Shown one piece after another: positions 46,033-55,514 of a DNA stretch of 64,000 nt (the first letter of the stretch is position 1; every line of letters starts with the position of its first letter). Source of the DNA: Wolbachia pipientis (lineage in GTDB: Bacteria; Pseudomonadota; Alphaproteobacteria; Rickettsiales; Anaplasmataceae); assembly GCA_023052945.1 (NCBI GenBank), contig CP095495.1, positions 1,178,001 to 1,242,000 of the forward strand, written 5' to 3'. The notes below the pieces were generated by a model. The model searched no databases. It saw nothing but the letters and a program-made list of their open reading frames with translations, and was not told where the DNA came from. The translations under genes were made by a program, and so were the position numbers.

Positions 46033-47667
46033 TCATACCTGTTCTATCTGGATCTTAATTATAGGTCTTTTTAGTAAATATTCCTTTAAGATACTCAATA
46101 TTGAACTTTCAATCTTATTTTTAATTTTTTTTGTTAGCTGCAAACTAAACAACGACTCAACTTTCTTGACAATTTTCTGTATAATAGCTGCATCTTCTAG
46201 CACTTCAAAAACACCAGGTACAAATACTTTCGGTTTAGTAAGCAATTTATTTTTCTTGTTTACAACTGCTGTTACCACAATAACTCCGGCATCTCTCATT
46301 CTTTTACGCATTTTTATAACACTGCTCTCCGGATGACGTAACAGCATGCCATCAATGCCAAAGTAGTCAACATCAATTGAATCAACCTTTTCTCCGTTCT
46401 CCAAATTAATAATATCACCTGGTGCAATCATTATTGCTTTTGCCACACCGCACTCTTTAGCAAATTTTACATGTGCATGCGTGTGAATATATTCACCGTG
46501 AACTGGAATAGACATCTTCGGTTTTATCAAGGAATACATTTCCTTTAGCTCTTCTCTTGTTGGATGCCCAGAAGCATGAACATGCTCTGTTTTTTCAGTA
46601 ACAACTTCTACCCCCATCTCAATAAAGGCATTGAGCATGTTGTGCGCACGAGTTTCATTTCCAGGAATGATTTTTGACGAAAAGATCATGGTATCACCTT
46701 GCTGCATTTTAAATGCTTGATGACTCTTATTAGCAAGCCTTGAAGTTGCTGCCAGTGGCTCACCTTGACAACCTGTGCAAAGTAGCACCAGTTCTTCCCT
46801 TGGAAAATTTACTGCTTCCTTTGCTTCAAGAAACTGAGGAGAATCAGTTAAATAACCACTATCTTGCGCAACTTTCACTATTCTCCATAAAGATCTACCA
46901 AGTAAAACTACTTTTCTATTTAGTGCTTTTGCAGCTTGGCTTATCGTTTCAATTCGTGCCACATTTGAAGCAAATAGCGAAACAGCAACTAATTTTTTAG
47001 ACCGCTTTATTATGTTATAAATATTATTATAAATTTCACCTTCTGACTCAGGGTGATGCTTGCTTAATATATTGGTTGAATCGCAAATTGCTGCAAGCAG
47101 GTCACCTTTATCGCCAATTTCTTTTAGACGCTCCATATTAGAAGTTAATCCAACAACAGGTTTTGGATCAAATTTCCAGTCTCCGGTATGGAGTGCACTA
47201 CCCATTTCAGTGCTAATTAATATTGAATTTGCCTCAGGAATTGAATGAGTTACATTTATAAACTCGACGGTAAAAGGACCCAAATTTATGCTGCCATTTA
47301 TGTCTACCTCTTTCACAGGCACTATACCTTCCAATCGAAATTCTTTTAGTTTCTCTTTAAGAAAATTAACCGTAAATTTTGTTGTATATATGGGGCACTG
47401 CAACTCTTCCCACAAGTGGGGCACTGCACCGCAGTGGTCCTCATGTGCATGTGTAATTATTATTCCAAGCAAATCTTTTTTTCTTTGAGCAATAAAATCT
47501 ACATCAGCAATGAGCAGCTCAACACCTGGCATAGTTTCATCTGCAAAACCAACACCAAGGTCGATCATAATCCACTTACCTTGGTAATGATATAGGCTAA
47601 CATTCATCCCGATTCTTCCTACTCCCCCAAGCGGAAGAAATAAAAACTCATTTTTGTTTATATCCAT
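46033..47667 (-). CDS. rnj: ribonuclease J-type metallo-beta-lactamase
   Basis: 544 residues from the ATG at 47667; the open frame extends to 47700, but the first 11 codons are not family-like. The beta-CASP RNase motif T-H-A-H-E-D-H-C-G-A-V-P near residue 70 supplies metal ligands, with H-T-G-D-W-K-F-D and later H-V-H-A-S-G-H-P and P-V-H-G-E-Y. RNase J has 5' exonuclease and endonuclease activity in mRNA decay and rRNA maturation. It probably shares a transcript with tolB, whose start lies ten bases downstream. Confidence 0.93.
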   Translation of the reverse strand: MDINKNEFLFLPLGGVGRIGMNVSLYHYQGKWIMIDLGVGFADETMPGVELLIADVDFIAQRKKDLLGIIITHAHEDHCGAVPHLWEELQCPIYTTKFTVNFLKEKLKEFRLEGIVPVKEVDINGSINLGPFTVEFINVTHSIPEANSILISTEMGSALHTGDWKFDPKPVVGLTSNMERLKEIGDKGDLLAAICDSTNILSKHHPESEGEIYNNIYNIIKRSKKLVAVSLFASNVARIETISQAAKALNRKVVLLGRSLWRIVKVAQDSGYLTDSPQFLEAKEAVNFPREELVLLCTGCQGEPLAATSRLANKSHQAFKMQQGDTMIFSSKIIPGNETRAHNMLNAFIEMGVEVVTEKTEHVHASGHPTREELKEMYSLIKPKMSIPVHGEYIHTHAHVKFAKECGVAKAIMIAPGDIINLENGEKVDSIDVDYFGIDGMLLRHPESSVIKMRKRMRDAGVIVVTAVVNKKNKLLTKPKVFVPGVFEVLEDAAIIQKIVKKVESLFSLQLTKKIKNKIESSILSILKEYLLKRPIIKIQIEQV

Positions 47668-47859
47668 TAAATTTAAATTATTAAAACCTGAGAATAGCAA
47701 AACTTCGACCTTAAATAAAGAAATTTATTGCTTTTACATAGTTTTAAGGAACTAAGAAGTTTCTGTTGGCTAATAATAACACTATTGTTAAGTTTTCCAT
47801 TAATAAGGTCAAAGAATTGCAGGATTAAATGAAAACCCGTAAACAGTTACCCCTTTATG

Positions 47860-48993
47860 TCATTTAGCAGATTTCTTATTTTTTTTTACTTTACTAAAAA
47901 ACCCTTCAGATTGCTGTTGTACACTTGCATTTTCCTCTTCTTCAAGTGCTTTTAATAGTTCAATTTGCTTTTTAGTTAAATTTTTTGGATTTAAAGTCTC
48001 AACTATTACCTGTACATATAAATCACCACGAACATGTGAGTTCATGTATGGCATACCCTTTTCCCTACAACGTAGTTTGGTACCAGTTTGAGTGCCTTCA
48101 GGGACCTTTACTTTTATTTTAGCTCCATCAATTGATTGGACATCGATTTCGCCACCAAGCACTGCTAGTATCATTCTTATAGGCACTTTACAGTGTAAAT
48201 CTGCTTTATTTCTAGTAAAGATTTTATGGGAAATTATTTTCACGTATACGTGTAAATCTCCACTTTTTCCACCTCTTGTTCCAGCTTCTCCTTTACCACT
48301 TATCCTTACCTTAGCTCCTTCTTCTATGCCTTTTGGAATTGAAACGGATATATTTACTTCATCTCTTCTACGTCCACTTCCACCACATTTCTTACATTTA
48401 TTTTGTATTACTTCTCCTTCCCCATAGCATGTAGTACATGTTCTTTCGATGGTAAAAAAGCCTTGCTGAGTTCTAATCCTACCGCTTCCCTGGCATGTGG
48501 GGCACTGAACTGGTTTAATTGCTCTTTCGCTACCTGTGCCTTGGCATGTATCACATTTTACATTTGTCACATAATGTATAGGCGCTTGTATTCCTTTAAA
48601 TGCATCTTCTAAGGTAATTTCAAGATCATAACGTAGGTCTGCTCCAGACACTCCTGTTGTGCTCCTTTTTGCTCTTGATCTACTTGCACCACCACCGAAT
48701 CCTCCACCAAAGAAGTCATTGAATATGTCGCTAAAATCTCCTGCAGAGCTAAAGCCTTGAAACCCACCAGAAGCACCTTCGTAGCCATAACGGTCATAGC
48801 TTGCCCTTTTCTCAGAGTCAGATAGAACTTCATATGCAGCTGTTACTTCTTTAAATTTTTCCTCTGCTTCTTGATTGCCAGGATTTCTATCAGGATGATA
48901 TTTTAACGCTAATTTTTTATACGCTTTTTTTATCTCATCAATACTGGCATTTCTTCCTACTTCCAGCAGATCATAGTAGTCTTTTTTGCTCAT
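47860..48993 (-). CDS. dnaJ: chaperone protein DnaJ
   Basis: A 377-residue co-chaperone of DnaK. The J domain has the H-P-D triad in K-Y-H-P-D-R-N-P near 32-38; a Gly/Phe-rich linker follows at about 75-110. The zinc domain has four C-x-x-C-x-G-x-G-type units: [24 protein letters not shown] and C-K-K-C-G-G-S-G. The C-terminal substrate-binding domain is complete. dnaK is not next to it. Confidence 0.96.
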   Translation of the reverse strand: MSKKDYYDLLEVGRNASIDEIKKAYKKLALKYHPDRNPGNQEAEEKFKEVTAAYEVLSDSEKRASYDRYGYEGASGGFQGFSSAGDFSDIFNDFFGGGFGGGASRSRAKRSTTGVSGADLRYDLEITLEDAFKGIQAPIHYVTNVKCDTCQGTGSERAIKPVQCPTCQGSGRIRTQQGFFTIERTCTTCYGEGEVIQNKCKKCGGSGRRRDEVNISVSIPKGIEEGAKVRISGKGEAGTRGGKSGDLHVYVKIISHKIFTRNKADLHCKVPIRMILAVLGGEIDVQSIDGAKIKVKVPEGTQTGTKLRCREKGMPYMNSHVRGDLYVQVIVETLNPKNLTKKQIELLKALEEEENASVQQQSEGFFSKVKKNKKSAK

Positions 48994-49075
48994 ATATAAT
49001 AGTTTAGTGTTTAACCTTTAAAGATAGGTATTGCATATATTAATTTCAAGTGTGACTTCTGTTTCCTATAAAATG

Positions 49076-49153
49076 TGGTGCACCCTGAGCGACTTGAACG
49101 CCCGACCTTTTGATCCGTAGTCAAATGCTCTAATCCAACTGAGCTAAGGGTGC
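49076..49153 (-). tRNA. tRNA-Arg (ACG)
   Basis: Minus strand begins GCACCCT and ends AGGGTGC-A-CCA with an encoded CCA, giving seven acceptor pairs. The anticodon stem TTTGA/TCAAA encloses the loop CTACGGA, so the anticodon is ACG. D loop (AGTTGGATTAGAGC) and T loop (TTCAAGT) are present. Confidence 0.95.
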
Positions 49154-49327
49154 TTTCATAAAGTTAACTTTAGCAGGTTTTATAGCTTGATTCAATTAAT
49201 TTGGCTAAAAATAAAACTGTTAATTTTTATCATACGTGAAACCTGCAAAAAATTGCATTTATTTTCTTAAGAATCATTTTATGGTCAAGCTCAAAAAAAA
49301 CGGATAAGTCAAGCAAAGTTACAAATA

Positions 49328-50280
49328 GACCTGCTGAAAAAGGTGATTGAAAAAATGATGTGAGAGAGGTAGAAGAAGAATAAGCAGATCAAGTAAGGAA
49401 AAAAATGAGCTTTAGTTACTATAATATGAAAAAATACCCAAGAAACTTTCGTAATATAACAGGTTTAACTATAGAGGAGTTCGAAAAAGTAGTGGAAAAA
49501 GTGAGGTCTGGATGGGAAAAACAGAAAAAGTGTCATGGTAGAAGATCAAAACTACCAACTCTGGAAGATAAGTTGTTTTGCGTAATTTTGTACTATCGCA
49601 CTTACATAACACATAGATTTTTAGGATGCCTATTCAATGTACACAACGCAAATGTATGTAGGTTACTTAAGAGAATAGAGCCATTACTCGCCAAAAAAGT
49701 GACTATAACAAAAGATAGAAGTATGACGCCAGAAAAAATACTGAAGATTTTGGCTGATGTTACAGAACAGCAAATACAGAGACCAGAAGATAGTAAAAAA
49801 CGGAAGAAATCATATTCAGGAAAAAAAAGAACCAACACTATGAAAACTGAGATTATTATCGAAGAAGGAGGAAGAATTTTATCAGTGTCAAAGTCATACC
49901 GTGGTAGAATTAGTGATTTCCGCATAAGGAAACAAGAAAAATATTTACCACTTGATAGCATAAAACATGCCGATTCTGGATATCAAGGTTGGCAAAAATT
50001 GCAAAGCAATGTTATAATTCCATATAAAAAGTATCGTAAAAAGCCATTAACTCCAGAGCATAATAGAAGATTAGCATCATTTAGAATGAGAGTAGAAAAC
50101 AAGATCCGAGAGATAAAGATATTTAAGATTATGTCGAATGTTTATCGCAATTTTCAGAAAAAATATAACCTGAGGTTCAATATTATTGCTGGTATTGTAA
50201 ATCTTAAGCACGCCTTTTAGTTAACCTTGATTTTAGTCACCCTCCTTTCCTTTTTTTTATCGCTTGATTCGCAGCAGGTC
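49328..50280 (+). mobile_element. ISWpi1-type IS5-family element, copy E
   Basis: Ends GACCTGCTG and CAGCAGGTC. TA lies on both outer sides (49326-49327 and 50281-50282), the best candidate for a short target duplication among the five copies. The transposase is full length. Confidence 0.9.
49405..50220 (+). CDS. IS5-family transposase, fused full-length form
   Basis: 271 residues, identical to copy A. The A8 run at 49821-49828 keeps both halves in one frame. Together with the possible TA duplication this is the most likely active copy in the window. Confidence 0.92.
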   Translation: MSFSYYNMKKYPRNFRNITGLTIEEFEKVVEKVRSGWEKQKKCHGRRSKLPTLEDKLFCVILYYRTYITHRFLGCLFNVHNANVCRLLKRIEPLLAKKVTITKDRSMTPEKILKILADVTEQQIQRPEDSKKRKKSYSGKKRTNTMKTEIIIEEGGRILSVSKSYRGRISDFRIRKQEKYLPLDSIKHADSGYQGWQKLQSNVIIPYKKYRKKPLTPEHNRRLASFRMRVENKIREIKIFKIMSNVYRNFQKKYNLRFNIIAGIVNLKHAF

Positions 50281-50419
50281 TATAGAAAATTTTGGAATTT
50301 ATATGCATAATTAGACAAGTAGTTTTTAACACATAACTCAAAAGACGGCGTGGTGTATGTTGCAAAGAGTTAGGGAATCATGGACAATTGAAAATGTTAT
50401 GTTTCTAGGAGAAATAGGA

Positions 50420-50640
50420 ATCGACAATGATTATGGAGATTATTAGGTTTAGGAAATTGTACTTATGAAAGTGTTAGGCATTCTGCCGGTAAATATGTTA
50501 AACAACAAGCAAGCACTGATGGAGTTGAAAGTTTTTGGGTTGTTCTAAAGCATGGTACATTTTATCACTTCAGTGTTAAATATTTAAATCGCTATGTAGA
50601 TGAATTTTCAACCGGCATAATACGTTTACATGGACTTTAA
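50420..50640 (+). pseudogene. ISXO2/IS1595-type transposase remnant
   Basis: A C-terminal fragment read in one frame up to the stop at 50640: H-S-A-G-K-Y-V, then D-G-V-E-S-F-W-V-V-L-K-H-G and Y-L-N-R-Y-V-D-E-F. The N-G-I-E-S-F-W-A-x-L-K block and the K-x-L-x-R-Y-V-x-E-F block are the hallmark of ISXO2-like DDE transposases. The upstream part (50281-50420) is scrambled and no N-terminal domain is seen. Confidence 0.75.
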
Positions 50641-50653
50641 TGAATGTTTTAAC

Positions 50654-50689
50654 ACATATGGTCCGAAATTCGGAAAAGGACCACATATT
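50654..50689. promoter_or_regulatory. nested palindrome before the restriction-modification genes
   Basis: A perfect inner palindrome TCCGAA-A-TTCGGA (50662-50674) lies inside overlapping outer arms ATATGGTCC and GGACCACATAT (50656-50664 and 50678-50688). It ends 14 bases before the methylase ATG. Position suggests an operator or attenuator for the pair, or the terminator of the upstream transposase; neither is proven. Confidence 0.4.
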
Positions 50690-50702
50690 TTGAGCCAACT
50701 AT

Positions 50703-51575
50703 ATGAATGAAAAGAAAGTTAAAATAAATGCTTCTTTTAACGAATTAATGCTTGCTAGTGTAGGGAAAAAACCAAACAAAGAAAAAGAAACAAATAAAGT
50801 TGTTTTGCCTGTAAAGTCTCCTCTTCGTTATCCTGGTGGTAAGAGTCGTGCTGTTTCCCAAATCATTAATGAATATATTCCAAAAGGGTTACCTAAGCTT
50901 TGCTCTCCTTTTATAGGCGGAGGATCAATAGAGTTAGCGTTAGCCAGCATAGGAACAAAAGTTTATGGTTATGATGCCTTTGAACCATTAGTAAGATTTT
51001 GGCAGGTGCTTTTAAAAGATGCTTCTTACCTTGCAGAGGTGGTGCGGAAGTATCAAAATATGACATCCATCATGTTTTATAACTTACAAAAAACATTTTT
51101 CACCTTGAAAGATAGAGTTGAAATTGCTGCAGCATTTTTTGCATTAAATCGCTCATCTTTTAGCGGTACAACATTGTCGGGCGGTATGTCCCCAGGACAC
51201 CCACGTTTTACACCAAGTTCAATAGAAAGATTGGCAAAGTTCTCAATTAAAAATCTTACTGTGAATTCAGCTGACTTTAAAAAAAGTATTCCTAAACATG
51301 CAAATGATTTTTTATATTGTGATCCTCCCTATCTAATTGATCAAAAACTATATGGAAAAAGAGGTGATCAACACACAGATTTTGATCATAAAGGACTTGC
51401 CAAACTTTTAGCGACTCGTGATGGATGGATTTTGTCGTACAATGATTGCGAAGAAATACGGGATATGTATACAGGGTATCGTATTATTACACCCAAGTGG
51501 ACTTATGGGATGGGTAACTCTAAAAAATCAAATGAGGTTTTAATCTTGAGCAAAGACTATAGGAAGATAGCATGA
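50703..51575 (+). CDS. D12-class (Dam-like) adenine-N6 DNA methyltransferase
   Basis: A 290-residue methylase. Motif X and motif I are in S-P-L-R-Y-P-G-G-K-S near 38 and S-P-F-I-G-G-G-S near 64; the catalytic motif IV is D-P-P-Y in Y-C-D-P-P-Y-L near 208-213. It belongs to the D12 class that methylates adenine at N6. The endonuclease-like gene follows with a 4-base overlap (ATGA), the standard layout of a type II restriction-modification pair. No defect is seen in the gene. The recognition site cannot be read from the sequence. Confidence 0.9.
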   Translation: MNEKKVKINASFNELMLASVGKKPNKEKETNKVVLPVKSPLRYPGGKSRAVSQIINEYIPKGLPKLCSPFIGGGSIELALASIGTKVYGYDAFEPLVRFWQVLLKDASYLAEVVRKYQNMTSIMFYNLQKTFFTLKDRVEIAAAFFALNRSSFSGTTLSGGMSPGHPRFTPSSIERLAKFSIKNLTVNSADFKKSIPKHANDFLYCDPPYLIDQKLYGKRGDQHTDFDHKGLAKLLATRDGWILSYNDCEEIRDMYTGYRIITPKWTYGMGNSKKSNEVLILSKDYRKIA

Positions 51576-52468
51576 AGCAAAACATAAACGGAAAGGCGTT
51601 TGAGTATACATTAGCTATAGCATTTTATCAAATAACAAAAGCAAAGATTCAAGAAAATTCTTCTTTTGAGGTAGCTAAAAATTGCTATAGAAGTTTAGAA
51701 GATTTACATAAATATATATTAGAAAAAGCCTCCAGTGAGGCAGCAATGTTTTTGCAAGCACATGATGCTAGAGTAACAAACGCACGTTCTATTTTGCTTC
51801 AAGATGACGGTGTTGGAATACAGGGTGATGTTCGAGATATTGTGATTGAAGTCCCTAAAGGTCAAATTGGAATTTCAGCTAAATACAATCATGCTGCAAT
51901 AAAACATTCTCGACTTTCAGATAAAATTGATTTTGGTAAAGAATGGACAGATCATCCATGTGGCAAAAAATATTTTAAGACTATTCAGCCTGTATTTATG
52001 CAATTAAGAGAAATGCGTGCTCAGAATATGCTATTTAGAGATATTCAAGGAAAAGAAACAAGAATTTATTTGCCAGTTTTAACAGCGTTTGAGGATGAGC
52101 TTAAACGGCTATGTGAAAGTTTTAGAGGTGTATTTGTTGAAAAATTTTTCAGATATTCACTTGGGCGTCATGATTTTTATAAGATTATGTTAAAAACACC
52201 ATGTAAAAGAAAAACAGTCTCTTTGTAGTCCGTCAATATTGGCGGCACATTAGAATACGGTTCAAAATGGAAAATACCTGAAAGAATAAGAGTAATAGAA
52301 AGAAAGTCTGGCTCGTCAAGTACAATAGAAATAATGTTTGAGGGTGGATGGACTATTTCTTTTAGGCTTCATAATGCAAGTAGCAAAACAGAGCCTTCTT
52401 TAAAATTCGATATTCAATTTATAGGGATTGCAAGTAGTGTAGGGCTACATGTTATTGATATTGTCTAA
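51572..52468 (+). pseudogene. HaeIII-family type II restriction endonuclease with amber codon
   Basis: The first 218 codons (51572-52228) carry the HaeIII-family core: N-G-K-A-F-E-Y near residue 5, D-D-G-V-G-I-Q-G-D-V-R-D near 86, I-G-I-S-A-K-Y-N-H near 106 and K-H-S-R-L-S-D-K-I-D-F-G-K near 118. A TAG at 52226-52228 is followed in the same frame by 79 codons with N-I-G-G-T-L, then G-W-T-I-S-F-R-L-H-N-A-S-S and E-P-S-L-K-F-D-I, the conserved family C-terminus. A single C-to-T change (CAG to TAG) would explain it. The truncated product is probably inactive. Confidence 0.8.
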
Positions 52469-52520
52469 CTATATACCTAAATTTTATTACGGCACTTTCA
52501 CTACTACTTTAACGAGTGAG

Positions 52521-54041
52521 CTACCTTTCTATAAAAGACCTATCGACTGTTGCAATTATAGGCGTAAACAAGAATGATAAAAGAGTACGGGATTGAGTAA
52601 CTATGTACACTTCTGCTGGCATACCAGGGTATAGGTATACATTTTTAAATTGAGCAAGCTCTGACTTTGGTATCACTACACGCACTGAATAATAACGCCC
52701 TAGTCTTGGATCATCAAGAGCATCAGGAGAAATATGGCTTACTATACCACTAATTAAACTTAAACGACGTGCACTGTAAGCACTCAGCCGGACTTTAACC
52801 TTTAGCCCTTCTAGCCCATCAATAGAGACTATGTTGCTATCTTTCTTTTGTGCTGACAGTACCTCTTCTATGTTTCTGGTCTGAATTTTAGCATCTATTA
52901 TTAGGTCATCATCCGATGGCACTACGCTCATGATTGGAACTCCAGATTGTATAACACCACCTTCAGTATGGTATCTTATATCTGTGACTATCCCATCTTG
53001 AGGGGATTTAATTATTGTACGTGCTAATGAATCTTCAGCAACCATCAGCCTCTCTTTCAAGTCTGCAATAGACGTACTAACTTCCTTAAGTTCAGCGTTT
53101 GCTCTTTCTTGAGAATCATTTCTCACGTTTATAATTTCTAATTCGTTCTCTCCAATTTTTTGCTGCACTTGAGATATTGCAGAACGGTAATGTCCAACTC
53201 TGCCTTCAATTTCAGCAAACTGTTTTTCTAAAGCTAAAATGTGCGGTTTGCTTATATGGCCACTATCAAGTAATTGCCTTTTTGTTTCCAACTCCTCAGT
53301 TATCAAGTCATATTGCTTATGAGCTGCATTTAGTTGAAAGTTTAGTCCAGCTAATTCATCATTTAACTGCTTTATACGTTGTTGCAGTATGTCTGTTTTT
53401 CCCAATATGCTCTTTCTCTGAGAGTTGAACAACTTTACTTGATTCTTTATCGCTTTATTTACAAGTTCATCGTGAGATAATTTTTTAACCTCATCAGAAA
53501 ACTCGAGCGTGTCTAAATCTCCTCTGATTGCAATAAGCCTTGCTTCTGTTGCTAAAAATGATAAGAGCTTCTCTTTGATAATACTTAAATTCGCCTTCTC
53601 GTTAACATCACTCAACAAAACTAGAGGCTCATCTTTTTTAACTGCTTGGCTCTCTTTGACTAAAATTTTGCTTATTATTCCTCCGCCCAAGTGTTGAACT
53701 ATTTTCCTATTTGAAGATACAATAACTTCTCCACTTGCATGCACCGCACCGTCAATTGGAGCTATAGCCGACCAAATACCACCTACCCCAAAAAAGATGA
53801 GTATTACTACCAGACCAAAAAATAGTGGTCCCCATGTTACTCTCAGAACTTCATTTACGTTATTACTTTCGCGTTTTAAAATAAAATTTATCACTGCATC
53901 AATCAATGCAAACGTCTTATCCAAAAATTTTGGGTACTTCTTCTTTTTATTTTTTGCTCCTTGCATATTTATATTATCACTATGGCTAATCAGGCCTGTC
54001 AAAGAAAATCCAGTGCTAAGCTTTTTCAACTTACTTATCAT
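52521..54041 (-). CDS. HlyD-family type I secretion membrane-fusion protein
   Basis: About 506 residues from the ATG at 54041; the frame opens at 54113, but the first 24 residues are not family-like. One transmembrane helix lies at about 70-92 of this form (G-L-V-V-I-L-I-F-F-G-V-G-G), then P-I-D-G-A-V-H-A-S-G-E-V-I, a long periplasmic coiled coil (about 140-340), a lipoyl-like barrel (S-P-Q-D-G-I-V-T-D-I) and P-G-M-P-A-E-V-Y-I near the end. It bridges an ABC exporter and an outer-membrane channel. Neither partner is next to it. Confidence 0.88.
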   Translation of the reverse strand: MISKLKKLSTGFSLTGLISHSDNINMQGAKNKKKKYPKFLDKTFALIDAVINFILKRESNNVNEVLRVTWGPLFFGLVVILIFFGVGGIWSAIAPIDGAVHASGEVIVSSNRKIVQHLGGGIISKILVKESQAVKKDEPLVLLSDVNEKANLSIIKEKLLSFLATEARLIAIRGDLDTLEFSDEVKKLSHDELVNKAIKNQVKLFNSQRKSILGKTDILQQRIKQLNDELAGLNFQLNAAHKQYDLITEELETKRQLLDSGHISKPHILALEKQFAEIEGRVGHYRSAISQVQQKIGENELEIINVRNDSQERANAELKEVSTSIADLKERLMVAEDSLARTIIKSPQDGIVTDIRYHTEGGVIQSGVPIMSVVPSDDDLIIDAKIQTRNIEEVLSAQKKDSNIVSIDGLEGLKVKVRLSAYSARRLSLISGIVSHISPDALDDPRLGRYYSVRVVIPKSELAQFKNVYLYPGMPAEVYIVTQSRTLLSFLFTPIIATVDRSFIER

Positions 54042-54307
54042 AATACTACTGTGAATTTGTGTTAACTCAAGATAACACACAAAAACAAAGAATCTATAAT
54101 TTAGGCATTCCATTTAGACTGCAGAGCACCAGAATAAACTATTTAGTAACAATTCCTGCATCAACTATGTTTTTAAAATTTTTTGACGTTTAACTTTATT
54201 ATAACTTTTCCTTTATTTTGTGAATATCTGAGTTACTTATATTATGTAAGAAATCTATTGCCAACCAGTCAATATTCTGTTAGGAATTAAGATAATATAA
54301 AGTTATT

Positions 54308-55042
54308 ATGTTTAGATTGGAAAGCAGAAAGTTCCTGATCACTGGCGCATCAGGCGGAATAGGGCAAGCAATTGTAAAAATTATGCACAAAGCCGGAGCA
54401 ACTTTATGTATTTCTGGCACAAAAAAAGAAGTGCTCGAAGAAGTTGCTAAACAATATGAAAAAAATATGCAAATACTCCCTTGTGACTTATCAAATGCTG
54501 AGGAAGTAAATCAACTAGTAAATAGAGCAAGCGAGTTGATGGAAGGCTTTGACGGGCTTATATGCAATGCGGGCATTACGCGAGACAGTTTATTATTGAG
54601 AATGACAGATGAAGCATGGCAAAAAGTAATTGATACTAACTTGAGCTCTACATTTAAGCTGAGTAGAGAAGCATGTAAGAGACTAATTAAGAATAATTGG
54701 GGAAGAATTATAAATATTTCCTCAATAATAGGGCTGACAGGAAACGCCGGGCAAGCAAATTATGCAGCGTCTAAAGCTGGAATAATAGCTATGAGCAAAT
54801 CTATAGCAAAAGAAGTTGCAAGTCGTAATATAACAGTAAATTGTATTGCTCCTGGGTTTATAGATACTAAAATGACTGAAGTTTTAAATGAAGGACAAAA
54901 GGGAAAAATATTAGATAATACTCCAATGAAAAGAATGGGAACAGGGGAAGAAATAGCAGCAGGGGTCTTATTTTTAGCAAGTGATGAAGCAAAATATATA
55001 ACAGGGCATGTGCTTAACATTAATGGTGGGTTATTTATGTAG
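54308..55042 (+). CDS. fabG: 3-oxoacyl-[acyl-carrier-protein] reductase
   Basis: A 244-residue short-chain dehydrogenase of fatty-acid elongation, NADPH-dependent. NAD(P) loop T-G-A-S-G-G-I-G-Q near residues 12-20, N-A-G near 88, catalytic S in N-I-S-S-I near 138 and Y-A-A-S-K near 151-155, and a C-terminal G-H-V-L-N-I-N-G-G motif. Full length. It is followed by virB2 after about 110 bases. Confidence 0.95.
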   Translation: MFRLESRKFLITGASGGIGQAIVKIMHKAGATLCISGTKKEVLEEVAKQYEKNMQILPCDLSNAEEVNQLVNRASELMEGFDGLICNAGITRDSLLLRMTDEAWQKVIDTNLSSTFKLSREACKRLIKNNWGRIINISSIIGLTGNAGQANYAASKAGIIAMSKSIAKEVASRNITVNCIAPGFIDTKMTEVLNEGQKGKILDNTPMKRMGTGEEIAAGVLFLASDEAKYITGHVLNINGGLFM

Positions 55043-55151
55043 CAACACTTATGTATGGACAAATTATAATTTTTACTTTAAAATATTTACTTTAAAATAA
55101 AAGTATGTGTAGGTTTGCGTTTGCGTTAATTTATTATTTAAAGGTAAGAAA

Positions 55152-55493
55152 ATGAGCTCTATAATAAAAAGATTTTTTAGTGTTTTTTGTGTAGTATTAC
55201 TTTTCTCTTTCTCAGGTTATGCAGCTACCACTAGTCCTGATATGGATGACACAACTAAAGTAATATGCAATATTATTGGTTACGTTTGGGGAATAGGCGG
55301 TCCACTTATGACGGTAGTAATAATTGGTGCAGCTTTGCTTGCAATATTTGGCAGGATGCCGTGGCCAGCCCTCTTTGCTCTAGGCATGTTCTGTGGTGTA
55401 TTTTTTGGCGCTAAAGCTATCATAACGAAAATTATGCCCAACGTAAGTGATGAAGCAAAAGCTATGTTGGAAAAGTGTGGAAAAAACCCATAA
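55152..55493 (+). CDS. virB2: VirB2-type pilin of the type IV secretion system
   Basis: A 113-residue protein with a signal peptide (residues 1-25, ending near Y-A-A) and two hydrophobic helices at about 38-65 and 70-92 linked by a short polar loop (F-G-R-M-P-W-P-A), the TrbC/VirB2 pattern. The tail holds D-E-A-K-A-M-L-E-K-C-G. Rickettsiales encode VirB2 away from the main vir operons, often in several copies; this one is isolated, next to fabG. GGTAAG precedes the ATG. Confidence 0.85.
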   Translation: MSSIIKRFFSVFCVVLLFSFSGYAATTSPDMDDTTKVICNIIGYVWGIGGPLMTVVIIGAALLAIFGRMPWPALFALGMFCGVFFGAKAIITKIMPNVSDEAKAMLEKCGKNP

Positions 55494-55514
55494 AAGTGCA
55501 GAAATGCTTTTTTG

